64,000 nucleotides of DNA from Verticillium longisporum (Eukaryota > Ascomycota > Sordariomycetes > Glomerellales > Plectosphaerellaceae). The translations under genes and the position numbers were made by a program. The stretch covers positions 3,410,001-3,474,000 of the forward strand of contig JAETXT010000004.1 in NCBI GenBank assembly GCA_019188255.1, read 5' to 3'. Shown here one piece after another: positions 24,095 to 37,024 of this stretch. The notes beneath the pieces were generated by a model. It was given only the letters and a program-made list of their open reading frames with translations. It had not been told where the DNA came from and ran no database searches. Each line of letters begins with the position of its first letter. Position 1 is the stretch's first letter.

Positions 24095-26712
24095 CTTATA
24101 AATATATCGGAGCTCTATTTCTATTAGAAATACTATTCTATTACTCTCTATCCCTATTATATATATAATCCTAGAGCTAATATAGGTCTTTATATCTAAG
24201 AAGAACTATAAGTAGCCCTATTTACGAAAAATAGGTATACGCTCTTAGATCTCCTTAATACGCTTTACTAGCTTCTTATATATATTATTTAAATAAATTC
24301 CGAGATCGTCTATATCCTTAATATAAAGTAAGAATAAGGTATCTATTAGGACGATATAGAATATAATTTTCCTAATTAATATTAGAATAATAATCTCCTC
24401 TATTATAGATATAGGGTTTCTTACTCTATATCTTACTCTACCCCCTATTCCCTATTTATTAATTATTAAGCTTAATATTAAAGCTATTAAGGCCCTTATT
24501 TATGAAGCTCCTATTATAGAAATTAATATTATATTTATATTAAGGATAATATAATGCTAAATAGAAGTATTATTAATCTAATATTAAATAAAGAGCTATT
24601 CTATAAGAGCTATTATTTTAGCCTTCGGACTATTCCCCTTAATTCTATATTAGAATAACTTATTTATTAGGAAGTATATAATATAGATATTTATTAGTTC
24701 GCTCTCGGGATTAAACTTAAAAGTATCGTTTACTCTTAGCTTATTAGAAATAGGATTATCTAATTCTAAGCTCTTAATAGGTTCTATTATTATTAAAAAC
24801 TAATAATATCCTTTCTATTAATCCCTATATACTTCCTATATATATTTCTATTATTCTTTTAAATATTATTACTCTTTAGGAGAATACTTCGTTAATCTAT
24901 AATCTAGTTTAGAGTATATCTAGTATTTACGAATTCTAGATAATTAATAATTATTAATTCTATATATTAATTATTCTCTACGATCTCCTTTTCTATTAGC
25001 TTAGTAATATCCGCTCCTATAACGTCTATTAATATAGAAGTATTTAAACGTCCTAGTATTCTCCTCTACTTTTAATATACTCTTAAACTATATAGATAAT
25101 ATATTAAAAGATTGCTCTAATCTTATTAATATAATCTTTAGCTCTAGGATACTTTAAACTACTTTTAAAGTATTTATATAAAGATAAGTCTCTTCTTTAA
25201 ATATAGGGCTAAGTATTCTCTAATATTATTAAAGCCTATTTAGAAGGATCTAGAGAACTTCTATTTATAATTTTCCTATATTATTAACTACTATTATTAT
25301 AGAATAGAATATTATTAAGCTCTAATCTATATAATACTATATTCTATTAATCTCTAAATCGAACTATTATTTAATCGCTAAATATATTTAATAGAGTCCT
25401 ATATTCTAGTTTATATATTCTAAGAAGAAAGTTTATATATATTTTAAAAGTATATTTAAGAAGAATATATAGAATTATATATAATAGATTCATAATAGTT
25501 CGTAAACGTTTATAAAGATATATATTTTATTATTAAGGATATTATATATCTCCCTAGAATAATTACTCTCCTTATTCTAGAATATTATAAATTACTTAAT
25601 TATAGCTCTATCGATTAATAAATTTATTAATTTATATAATAATAGAGTATAATATTAAGCTAATAGGCTCTAAGTACTATTTAGAGGTAAGGTCTTATTT
25701 CTTTATAATTAAAGTATAATCTCTTATTAATTAGATTATTTACTCTATTAATTAAATAACCTTAGAACTAGGGGCTATTAGGGATCTATCCTCTCTATTT
25801 ATAGTTTTCGGATTTAAGATAGCTAAGTATTCCTTATAGATTATTATTTATCGTCCTATTAATCTCCCTATTCTTTTATTCTTTAGAATATTAAATCCTA
25901 ATTAATAATAATCGATTCTATTATATTAAATATCTCTTCCTATAAAAGTATTAAGATTAATCTCTTTAACGTCCTAGTATTTATTATTCCTAGAAAAGGG
26001 ATCCTATACTCTATTAAATATACTTTTAATATTTAAATAATTATTATATTATAGGAATTAAAGTCCTCTTTAATCTAGCCCTAGAAGTCTTCGATAAATA
26101 CTTCTAGGAGGTAAACTCCCTTTATAGTCCTATATATACTTATTACTTTAAGGATCTAAGCGCTCTTAAGATCTATAGATACTATATCTAATAATCTATG
26201 GAACCGTAATTCTATTCTATTAACGATAAAGTTAATATCGAGACCCTTTTTAACTTTCTATATTAAATATAATATATTAAGTTCTTCTAGAATATTATCG
26301 AACTCCTATTATATCTTTTTAGCGCTCTTTAGCTCTTTATAGAGCTATTACTATAATCCGAGGAGCTTATTATTATTAATTTTATTAAAGCTTTATTATA
26401 GCTAGTTAATTATTCCGTAGAGCTTCGTTTATCGGGTTAATAGCTAGTAATATAGCCTAGGTAGTAATCTTAGATTTAGAAGTCCTAAGATACTTAAAGT
26501 AGATAGTGCTCCTATAGATTATATAATAGAGGGTTTCTCTATTATTAAGCTCTTATAAGAATCCTAAAATACTTAAAGTAAATAGTACTCTTATAATTAC
26601 TTATAAAGCGTAATCGATAAGCTTATATATAATAAATTTACTATTTATAGGATCGATTTTAACTTCTCTAGCTCTAGCTATTCTATATTATATTTAACGT
26701 AATACTAATTAA

Positions 26713-27000
26713 TATTAAAAGGGCTTTATTATTTATATAAACCCTAATTTATTACTTTAGCTATACCTAAGAGCTCTAAATAGGTAGGGTAGGTAATATA
26801 AGACTTATAATAATTATTAATACTATCTCTCTAAATTACTATTATCTATATAAATTAGATATACCTATCTAATTACCGATTATATAAGCTATAAATTATA
26901 TAGTCCTAAGAGCTATAAGTCCTAGCCCTAGTAATTACTATATTAGTAAATCCTATATAGTAATTACCGACCTAGGTAATCCCCTAATATTAGTTTAATA
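26713..27000 (-). repeat. Right LTR of copia element B
   Basis: This 288-bp LTR ends AGTTTAATA. The sequence that follows is a gypsy-C fragment, not the pogo remnant that flanks the left LTR. Confidence 0.8.
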
Positions 27001-27848
27001 ATACTAGTATTACTCTTTAAATCGGTTATCGTCGATTTTAAATTACTCTTTATAGCTCCTTAAGAACCTCCTAAATATAGAGCGGGTCTTTATAGTATAT
27101 TCTAGTAATTTCGCTAATTTAATTCCTAGCTAATATAGCTTTAAGGGCGCTAGAAGAGTAATTATATTAAGCGATAATATATAGGTCTTAGTAGGCCTAG
27201 GTTATAGTTTAACCTCTTCTAGTATATTATAGAAATTATAAAGCTCTATAATTAATTCTTTACGAAGCTTTATTCTATTAAGAGCATTAAGCTATTATTA
27301 GAGTAATTCTATATAGATCTATTTCTTTATATATTCTATAGCCCTCTCTAAGCGTTCTTTATTATCGGTCTCTTCTCTATTAATAATACTAGGGCTCTAT
27401 ACCCTTAATCTCTTCTAGCCTATAGCTAGCTATTTAGGTAGTTCGGACTCTAGGCGGTTCGTAATTATATAGGACTCGTTAATAGTGCCCTCTATACTCT
27501 TCTAGTAACGTAAACTAGTATGGATCTCTATTACGTTATTCGGTTCTTAGTATTTAGTATATTAGTAAATATATAGATAGATATATAGATCGATATAGTA
27601 TTAGAAGCCTTAATAGTCTACTCTATAGAGTAAAGAATTTAATATATTAGTACTTAATATAGAGTAGAGTAAAGAGGTCTTCTATAAGGTCTATAGGTAA
27701 TAGAATATAGGTTAGGGGTCGGAATATATTTGAATTATGGCCCTCTATAGCTTAGAGGGCCCTCTATAGCTCCTTATATATACGTTCTCGTAACCCTTAG
27801 CCCCCTAACCGACCCCCCTGCTTGGTAGCTCCGCAGAGCTACCTGATA
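27001..27848 (-). mobile_element. RIPed gypsy-C-type 5' fragment
   Basis: The reverse complement matches the start of the gypsy element at 30130. It has a 204-bp LTR (27645-27848, exactly the LTR length of that element) followed by about 640 bp of leader and gag-like sequence. The LTR reads TATCAGGTAGCTC where the other copy reads TGTCAGGAGACC, so it is a diverged subtype. It is joined to copia B at 27000. Host-like DNA resumes at 27849. Confidence 0.75.
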
Positions 27849-29324
27849 TATACTATCGTCGAGTTGACTATTTACGATTGCGATAAATAGTGCTATAACC
27901 TGTTCTTTCTTCCTCTGCCCGTAGGTAGGAATCTTACCTCTATTTCGCCTTGTCTAATACTGGTCTATGGAAAGGGCTTTTCAAATTTGGGAGCATGCTG
28001 GACTTTGTCAGCTGCTAGAGATTATGCACTTCTTGAGAATTGTGAGTGGTTGATTCTGCGCTTGGCGAAAGGAAGCGACCTATGCACGTTAGATTTCGTA
28101 GGACGAATATGCGTCATTTACCCCTTGACAAGACTCCAAGGATTATTAATTTTCAGACTTCTGTAGGACATATGATCGGGCCTCTTCCCTTGCATTGTAG
28201 CCTGGGCTACGACATGCAGCAAATGGAAAGGATGAGAGCCCTTCAGACTATCAAATTTGATGACGCGACTTTCAAGCAGGCAATCTGTAGTCAAATTAGT
28301 AGCTGCTGGCTATGGATTCTCTCGTAGCTATCAATGAAAATTTCTCTGCTTCATCCCAATCAATGTTATGTCTTTGGGGTGTGTGTGGGTATTTTTGTGG
28401 TCTTTCAAGTAGCTACGTATCTGAAGGAGAGATTCTGGCTTTAGCATGCCCATTGTAGCTATCTTATATTTAGCAAGTACAGACTTTTAAAGACAACGGA
28501 ACTACCCGACTCCCCTTACATGTACTACGGCTGGCGCAAGTGCTGGGTTTTGAAAGAAGGTTTGTGACTCCCTATCGGGAGACACTTGTGGAGCCAATGA
28601 GCAGGGGGGCTTAAGGGGTAGTTCTGGAGGCCGTATACATGAGGGCTGCGAAGGGCCAGACTTCATATGTATTCCGATCCTCTGTTTAGGTGATACATGA
28701 TTGTAGATAGCACCTGCGGAAGACCCCTTCACACTGCGCATTCCGCTGGTGTGAACTCAGGACGAAAACTTATCTTCCTGATTAAATATACCCAAGGCCT
28801 CATTATGGAAGATGTGCAGGAACTGGCCTGTTACACTACTCACCGAAATCAACAATGCGTACTCTCCCGGCCCTGTAAACTTTGATTGGAAAAGGGATAA
28901 TGAATGCAGCCTTGGTGAATCTGACAGAAAAGCATATCAGCAGTGAACGTCAAGTCACACCGACTAGCGAGGCTGTCTTCTTTGCTCTGCTTTTCCCATA
29001 CCATAGGCATGTTAAATGTCTAGCAAGGGCAAAAGGTTTTGACTACTCCGCCAATGATGATCCTAGATTAGAAAGGAACAGATTGGAGGTCTCCGAAGTC
29101 GCTGTTATCGAGATTCGCACGGAATTTTCCATGAGACTTGTTTCGAGAAAAGCCTTCGGCTCTGCTACTTGACTCGACTGGTGCATTCAACGAAGTAAAG
29201 TGACTGGACCTCGTTTCCATTTCACCCAGCGTTTTAGATTTCTCGGTTCTAAGAAACGGCTATTAGAGCGATAGGGGCTCAGAAAAACGGCGTACATCCT
29301 TGTCTAACTACTACTGAACGACAA

Positions 29325-29382
29325 GGATCGGGCCGCGATATACGCTATTCTTAAGACGGCCTACCTTCCAGCGGCCCGATCC
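29325..29382. repeat. 12-bp inverted repeat with 34-bp spacer
   Basis: GGATCGGGCCGC (29325-29336) and its exact complement GCGGCCCGATCC (29371-29382) lie about 340-400 bp upstream of the secreted-protein ATG. It could be a pair of regulator sites or a relic of a small inverted-repeat element. No flanking duplication is evident. Confidence 0.5.
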
Positions 29383-29616
29383 AGGCCGAATCCTGCACAC
29401 AGGTGGACAGCATCACAAGTCTAGCCTGCCAAACTCTACAAAAATGAGCGACTAGACTGACACGAGTGATACTACTCACAAACTTGTAAAATTAAAGTCG
29501 CGAGGAGCAAGTCAATCATTGAATCTTGTCGACAAAACTTAGAACACAGTGTCTTTGATTGCGTTTGCGAGCATGGCATTGAGCTTTCAGGGACTCAGCC
29601 GAGGTCAAAGAGTGTG

Positions 29617-29625
29617 TATATATAT
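29617..29625 (+). promoter_or_regulatory. TATA-like sequence before the secreted-protein gene
   Basis: TATATATAT lies 98 bases upstream of the ATG at 29723, at a reasonable distance for a fungal core promoter. An upstream ATG occurs between them (near 29663), so the transcript leader may carry a short upstream frame. Confidence 0.35.
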
Positions 29626-29722
29626 CCCTCCGACGGCGTGTAGATTCTTGTTCTCCTTCCATCATGAAGAAACTGGCATACAGCAGAACCAGACACTGAA
29701 CCCCCAGAAGTACTCGAACGTC

Positions 29723-30123
29723 ATGCAAGGTCCTTGGATACTACTCGCCCTGGTTGCCACCACAATGGCCGACCCAGCCCTTGTGAAAGGTATGGTTCTC
29801 CTCCAGCACACCATCCTTCGCTATGCTAACCAGACAAAGATCGGCGGGCATATATCTGCAAGAAGTTTCAGATATGGGCTTCGCCCCTGAACCCCGGTTT
29901 TCCACCTCTATGGGCGGGCTCGGCCGTATGCTGTTGTGCATACGAGAAGTGCACATTGACCGCCGGCTCGCTCATCGTTGCCAAGGCTACTCTGAACTCA
30001 TTTGGGGCGGGGACATTCTTCATGACCAATGGAAAGATTATACAAAAGAACCATGTTGAGCGAGGAAATATCGATTACTCGGTGGCCGCCCGGGGTGCTT
30101 GCGACCCTGCTCTTTTCAGATGA
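29723..30123 (+). CDS. Small secreted cysteine-containing protein, effector-like candidate
   Basis: The model is join(29723..29789, 29840..30123), 116 aa. The 50-bp intron has a GTATGG donor, a CTAAC branch site and an AAAG acceptor; an alternative CAG six bases earlier keeps the frame and adds two residues. The N-terminus MQGPWILLALVATTMA looks like a signal peptide. The mature part is about 100 residues with six cysteines (29, 53, 54, 55, 60, 110), including a CCC run, and no domain that I recognise. Small size, secretion signal, cysteines and a repeat-rich neighbourhood are features shared by many fungal effectors; that role is inference. A gypsy element begins six bases after the TGA, so the native 3' UTR is displaced. 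Confidence 0.6.
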
Positions 30124-30129
30124 GGGCTG

Positions 30130-30333
30130 TGTCAGGAGACCCTGCTGACCTACAGTACAAGGGGGCTAGTCAGGGGCTAAGGGCTGCGAGAACGTATATA
30201 TAAGGACCGCGGAGGGCCCTCTAAGCTATAGAGGGCTAGAATTTAGATATATTCCGACCCTATACTTATTATTGATTGCCTACGGACTATATATAGAAGA
30301 CCTCTTTACTCTACTCTAAATTAAATGCTAATA
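30130..30333 (+). repeat. Left LTR of gypsy element C
   Basis: This 204-bp LTR starts six bases after the secreted-protein stop codon. It contains GTATATATAAGG, a TATA-like site, and an inverted GAGGGCCCTC. Its partner at 48319-48522 is more RIPed. Confidence 0.82.
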
Positions 30334-32460
30334 TACTAAATTCTCTATTCTACGGAGTAGACTACTAAAGCTTCTAATACTATATCTATTTATATACCTA
30401 TCTATATATTTATTAATATACTAAATAATAAGAACTAAATAATATAATAGAGACGTATATAAGTTTACGTTATTAGAAGAATATAGAGGACCCTATTAAT
30501 AAGTCTCGTATAACTACGAACCGCCTAGAGTCCGAACTACTTAGATAGATAGTTATAGGCTAAAAGAGATTAAGGGCATAGAGCCCTAATAATATTAGCG
30601 AAGGCGAGATTAACGATAAAGAGCGCTTAAAGAGGGTTATAGAATATATAAAGAAACGGATCTATATAGAATCGCTTTAATAATAACTTAACGCCCTTAA
30701 CTAAGTATAGTATAGCGAAGAACTAGCTATAGAGACTCGTAGTTTCTATAATACGCTAGAAGAGGCTAGATTATAACCCGAGCTTATAGAGATCTATATA
30801 TTATTACTCGATATAGTTATTCCTATATATTGTTTAAGGCTATATTAGCTAGGAATTAAATTAGCGAAATTACTAGAGTATATAATAGAGACCCGCTCTA
30901 TATTTAAGAGGTTCCTAAGGAGCTATAAGGAATAGTTCGAAATCGACGAAGACCGATTTAGGGAGTAACATTAGTATATTATTTAAGTAACGTAGTACCT
31001 AACTTTATACTTTAGGGAGGTATAGATAGACTACTAGGAGATATACTCTATAGATAAAGAAGTCGGTTAAGAGGACTATAAGTAATTCTTCTAGGATGAA
31101 TAGAATAGCTCTATATAAATATAGTATTAAGGATTCTATAAATAGGATTAATTATAATAGAGGAGTAGATAAAGTATTAAGGAGTTTATAAAGGAGTTCT
31201 CTAATAGAATTAAGGATATAATACTAATATCGATAGAGGAGGACTATATTAAATAGCTATTAATAAAGCTATTATTAGAAGTATAGAGGGTCTTTATAAG
31301 TTAATTCTAATAGCTATAGAGCGTTTAGGAGGTTATTAATATAATTAGATAATTAGAGGACTATATAGGAGACTACTTTAGTATTAATATAAGCGGCTAT
31401 AGCTTATTTAGTATAGGACGGTAGCGTAATAGATATAGAGGAAGAAGCCCCTATTAAGGAGAGTACCCCCGAGGTACTTAAGGACTCTATAATTAAAAAG
31501 GAGCTAAGGTTAATAGAGGACTCTACCCCTTCGAGGAGGGCTTCTATAATACTATTATAGAGGCTACTCTCTAAAATAGAATACTTTAATTATAATAAAC
31601 TAAGCTACTATTTATTAATATATATAGAGCTATAGAGGAGTAAATATTAAAGAGGACGTAATATAGGGCTAAGAGATTATAAATACTTTAATTATAGAGG
31701 AGAAAGCTATATTATATACTTCTATTTAAAGAATATTATAATAATATACTCTAATAATATAAGGAGCGCTTAGGGCGGGGTACCCTCTATAGTACTCTAT
31801 AGCTATATAAGAGCGAATAATAAATAGGAGGCTATAATTATATTTATTAATTCTAATATAGACTATAACGTTATCTTCTATAATCTATTAAAGAAGGCTA
31901 AGTAGAATAGAGAATTATAGCTTCATAGGAAGGTCCTATTAATAATAGGCTATTTAATACGAATCTATAGCTAAGCGAAGTTAAAGGTAAAATTAAAGGA
32001 TAGTCTTAATATTACGAAGACTATAGAATATAAATTCGTAATAGCGGACCTAAGCGACTATAATATATACTTTAGAGCGCTTTAGCTTACTATTATAGAC
32101 CCCCTAATCTATTAATTAATAAGAGAATAGTAGTTCCCTATTATTATAGAGGATATTATAATCTCGGAGGATATTAAGGAGGTTAAGGGCTATATTATAA
32201 TTAGCGGATTTATATAATTCCCTATACTTAGAATAGGTAAAGAACTAGGCTTATAGCGACTATAGAATAGCTATATCTAGGGGCTAGGAACTACGGAGAG
32301 CCCTAAGCTCCTTATAGCTTATACTAATTATATAGATATCTTCTTAGAAGAAGGTATAATATCGTTACCTCTATATATAGTAATAGATTACTAGATAGAG
32401 ATTAAGGAGGGTAAATAGCTATTTTAGGGGCTACTATATATATTAAACCCTATAGAGTTA

Positions 32461-33040
32461 GAAGAACTATAGATATACTTCGATGAGAACTTTATTTATA
32501 GATAGATTTATTATTCGAGGAGCCCTATAAGTATATTTATATTATTCGTACTTAAGAAGGGTAATAAATTATACCTCTATATAGATTATTATAAACTTAA
32601 TAGAATTACGAAGAAAGACTATATTATACTTACCTTTATAAGTAAGATCCTCGACTTTCTATCTAGTATTATAGTATTTATAAAGCTTAATTACTACTCC
32701 GATTATAATATAATATAGATTATTAAAGGAGATAAATAGAAAATAGCGTTCTATATATATTATAAGTACTTCGAATATATAATTATATTATTTAAGCTAT
32801 CGAATGCCCTTATAACGTTTTAAGTATATATTAATAAAATGCTTATAGGGTTAATAGATTATATCTATATTATATACTTTAATAATATCTTAGTCTATAA
32901 TAAGGACTTTATAGACTATAAGAACGATATATATAAAGTATTTATATAGTTATAGGAGGTAGGGCTATATATAAGCCTCGAGAAGTACGAGTTTTCTATT
33001 ATAGAGATTAGTTTCCTAGGGTATATAATCTTACCCTATA
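32461..33040 (+). other. Gypsy reverse transcriptase relic in element C
   Basis: The plus strand read through stops gives the Ty3/gypsy RT pattern: ILFVLKKGNKLYLYIDYYKL, KLNRITKKDYI, DFLSS.IVFIKLNYYS, FEYIIILFKLSNALITF, then YFNNILVYNKDF at the YLDD site and FLGYIIL. The catalytic aspartates appear as asparagine, which fits G-to-A decay (GAT to AAT). Confidence 0.65.
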
Positions 33041-33388
33041 ATATTAGGATAGAAGAAGACTATATTTAAGCGCTATAGGAATAGCCTCTCCCCGCTTCTA
33101 TAAAAGATATTTAATAATTCTTAGGCTTTATAAACTTCTATTATAGGTTTATCTATAACTTCTCCTATATTATACTAGGGCTAACGATAGAGCTCTATAG
33201 AGGCTGAAAGGGCTTACTAATACTATTAGATATAGGCTATAAGGCCTTCTATTAATTAAGAGAGGCTTTTATAAGCGCTCTACTATTATAGTACTTCGAT
33301 CTATACCTCTTAATAAGATTAGAGATTAATATTTCTAATAGAGTAATAAGTATAATTCTATTATAGAAATATAATAATAGTTAATACC

Positions 33389-34089
33389 TATTAGTCTAGG
33401 TTCTAGGTAACGACCGAAGGTAATATTATCTTAATAGATAAAGGGATCGTAGAGAGATAAATTAATAAAGGAGTATTAGAGGAAGGGAGAGATAGAAGTT
33501 ATTATATCTTAAGAAGGAAGTATCGGAGGAAGGAATGGATCGAAGATCTTAATAGCTCTAATTCTTAGCTATAGAAAGGTGTATTTTTCAATAGGAATAG
33601 AGGTAGGCGTTTTTAGATTAAATTAATATAAATACTTAGATTAACCCTAAAGAAAGTAGGGCTAATCTAGAAGAGTATCTATTTATAATAATTAAGGGCA
33701 TTAAAATTAGATACGAAATACTATATAATAGGAAGTAACGATTTTACTTAAAAATAAAGATATATTATTATTATATAAACCCTAAAAAGTAGAATAGGGG
33801 AATTACTCTATATCTAATAGACTAACCCTTAGGGACTAGGCGAAGATAAGGTACTTAGACTACCTCTAGATCTATAGGGAAGTAGAATCGGTTCTATTCT
33901 AGCTTATAAACTAAGCTAATAAGAGATAAGAGAAGTAAAATAGTTATTACTACTTAGTAATTCTATAGAATCGTATAAAAATTATACTACTATATAGCTC
34001 CGCTTTTTCTCTTTCTAATAATATAGATATTAATAAAGTTTAGCTTTTATTTTAGCTATTAGAAGGGTTATAAGACCCTATCTCCTATA
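33389..34089 (-). repeat. 701-bp solo LTR in gypsy C
   Basis: This is an inverted copy of 3879-4579 of identical length. The flanking bases are ATACC (33384-33388) and GTACT (34090-34094), consistent with an original GTACC after one RIP transition on each side. It interrupts the gypsy-C interior downstream of the RT relic. The strand given is relative to the other copy. Confidence 0.7.
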
Positions 34090-36551
34090 GTACTTTATAG
34101 CATTCTAATTATATAAATTAATAGATATAGAGTAATACTATAATATAAGTAAAGGAGAGCTATTAGTAATTATTAATATATTATAAAACTAAAAGTAATA
34201 TCTTATTTATCTATAATAGCCGATCTAAGTATTAATAGATTATTTTAACCTTTAATTCCTAGATACTAAGAAGTAGCCTAATATATAGTAGCTATAGTAG
34301 CTCGAGGAACTTAGTATAGTTATTTTAGATATCGTCTTTTGTTTAAGGAAGAATAATAGTATAGATATATTATCTAGATAATTAGACTATATAGAAGTAA
34401 ACCCTAGAGCTATAGAGGATATATTAATACCTTTATAGAATAAACTATAATTATATTTATAAACTATAATAATAGGAGGAATCTATATATTAAGAGCTAG
34501 GAGTATTCTTAGACTTAAAGTATAAAGAATCTATAAGCTTTATATATAGGAGTATATTTCTATAGCCGAGGGCGAATAATAGAGGGGTAAGCGCCCTAAT
34601 AAGAATTTTAAGGAGTTTAATATTTAGAAACCCGCTCTTAGCTAGGGGGGCTAGGGGCATTATAGTATAGTAATACTCTATTTATTATTTAAGCCTATTA
34701 TAGGGGGTAAGGCTAGCTTAGCTATACTTCTCGAGACTATACTAGTTTAGGGTATTAAGTCTAAAACTATAGATAGCTAACTCTACGGACTATTATTAGA
34801 AACTATTTAGATTATATAATAGAGAAACGTCTTTATCGAATAGCGAATAGAATCTATAATAAGCTAGAGAAGTAGAGGTTTAGAGGTATTTATTAAAGTA
34901 TATAAAGGTATATTACTATTAAGCGTAAGAGTCGAGGAGCGATATAATCTATAGGGTATTTAGACCTAAGGCTAAGATAGTCTAATATAGACTAATAGTA
35001 TAGTTTATATATTCTAAGAAACGAATTTATAGAGAGAGATCCTAGAGGCGTACTATGATAATATTATAGTAGGGTATCTAGGTAAAGGGAGAACGTTTAA
35101 ATAATTATAGGGCGCCTTCTTCTAGGAAGGCTAATATAAGGATACGATCTACTATATATAGACCTACGATATATACTAGAAGACGAAGCTATAGATATAT
35201 AAGCTATATAGGCTATTAATACTATTATTATTTATAGAGCGCTTATAATAGGAGATCTCTATAGATTTCGTAATAGGGCTTCTATAATTAATTATATTAG
35301 AAGGCTATAAACTATACGATATAATCCTTATTATAATATATTATTTAGCGAAGTATATATTCTATATCCCTATAATAAAGAAGCTAATTACTATAGGCCT
35401 AGCGGACTTAGTATTTAAATATATTCTATATATTTATAGAATCCCTATAGGTATAATATTAGATTATAGTAATATATTTATAAGCTACTTCTAATTAATA
35501 TTATATTATTATTTAGGAATAAAATAGAGGCTTAGTACTATATTCTATCTATAGATAGATAGATAGATAGAATAATAGAACTAATCCTTAGAATACTATT
35601 TATTATATTATTATAAAGAGGAATAGGCGGATTAAGCCTAGAGGCTATTATTAGCTTAGATAATTTATAATACTACGATCTATAATAGTATTAAGATATC
35701 CCCTATAGAGGTATTAATAGAATTTTAATTAAATAAGCTAGTAGATATAGGGATAAAAGATAGAATTTATAATACTATATTAGTTATAAAAGACCGCTTA
35801 AAGGATTTTAAGGACTCGTATTTATAGATTATAAGGAACCTACTAAGATCTATACTTTAGATAAAGAAGCCTATAATAAAGGGCGAATAAAGAAGTAATT
35901 TAAAAAAGGTAATCTAATATTACTTTCTATATATAATATTAAATAGTAGAGGTATAGTATAAAGCTTATAGATAAATAGCTAAGCCTATTTAAAGTAGAA
36001 GAAGTAATAGGTTCCTATAAGCTAGCTTATAAACTAGCGCTACCTCTATATTATAAGATTTATAATATCTTACTAATATCTATATTAGAAATATACTATT
36101 TAAGGGATAGGGCGATTATTAAAGAGCTATAGATATTACTAACTATCCTATTATAAGAAGAAGAACCCTCCTATATAATAGAATTCATCTAAGGGTATAG
36201 AGGGCTATAATAGAAGAAGTAATATTATATTCGATAGAAAGGGTATAATATAGAAGACGATTCTTAGGAGCTAGTAGATAATATTAATAACGATTTAATA
36301 AAGGATTATAAATAATAGATTAAGGAATTATAGAATATAATGAAAACGAATTCAATTTAGGCTTAAAGGCTATTAATTTAATATATAATAAGAAATAAAG
36401 TAAATACCTAAAAATATAATCTTTAAATAATTTAACGATAACGTTATTATAGATTAAATTAATAATATATAATAGAATAAGAGAATTATTATAGAGGGCT
36501 TATAGCTAGGATAGCGAAGGAAGTAGCGATAGACTCCTAAATATATATAGT

Positions 36552-37024
36552 TATTATAACCTAATAGCTTCCGAAGAGGGGAATACTATTAGAGGGTTAG
36601 GGTACTATTAATAGAAGCTTAGCTTATAACTCTAAGACGATATAGTATTATAAGGCATTACGTACTCGTTATAATGAATATAAAGTAAGACTTAGATTAA
36701 TTACTATCGTAAGAAAGAATATATCTATAAGTATAGAATGCCTATCCTTATATACCTATTTATCCTACCCTTATTATTAAATAATAAACTTATATTAGAT
36801 AGTTTACTTATTAGTCGTTAATAATCTATAATATTAGGATTATAGTATATTATCTTATAAGCTAGCCCCTAGCTTATTATTATATCCTTAATAAGCTAAT
36901 AGCTTATTATTATATCTAGGTAAGCTATTACGTATTCTACCTAGTAGGTCCGCTTCTTATCTTATCGTATTTCCCGATTACGGGGTTATTAACTTATAGC
37001 TACCCTATTTCCTTAATTATTATA
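36552..37024 (-). repeat. Left LTR of gypsy element L
   Basis: This 473-bp LTR starts TATTATAACC, the RIPed form of TGTTACGACC seen in the solo LTR at 10199. In the coding direction it is the 3' LTR. Confidence 0.82.

Larger units (their letters stand above)
19537..27000 (-). mobile_element. RIPed Ty1/copia retrotransposon B (7.46 kb)
   Basis: The LTRs lie at 19537-19815 (279 bp, with a 10-bp deletion near its end) and 26713-27000 (288 bp). The element is colinear with copia A minus A's insertions and therefore shows the empty sites for them. Minus-strand readings include an integrase-like block (about 23731-24094) and a pol segment with a copia-like pattern (RSIFPSTKIFR...EVKGLA near 22740-22830). 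No frame is intact. The five bases before it (ATTAT) and after it (ATACT) do not match, and its two flanks come from different elements. Confidence 0.8.
27849..29722. other. GC-normal region without a recognised gene
   Basis: This has normal base composition but no ORF with recognisable protein character. The longest frames are under 100 codons and start at non-ATG codons or overlap each other. It contains a 12-bp inverted repeat (29325-29382) and, near its end, the promoter region of the secreted-protein gene. A short or non-coding gene cannot be excluded. Confidence 0.5.

Noticed and set aside
19532..27005. ATTAT/ATACT as the target duplication of copia B
   Set aside because: They differ by more than RIP-type transitions, and the flanks belong to different elements.
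35560..35580. GATA-type short repeat (ATAG)n as a microsatellite locus
   Set aside because: It is a by-product of extreme AT bias in RIPed DNA with too few units to stand out.
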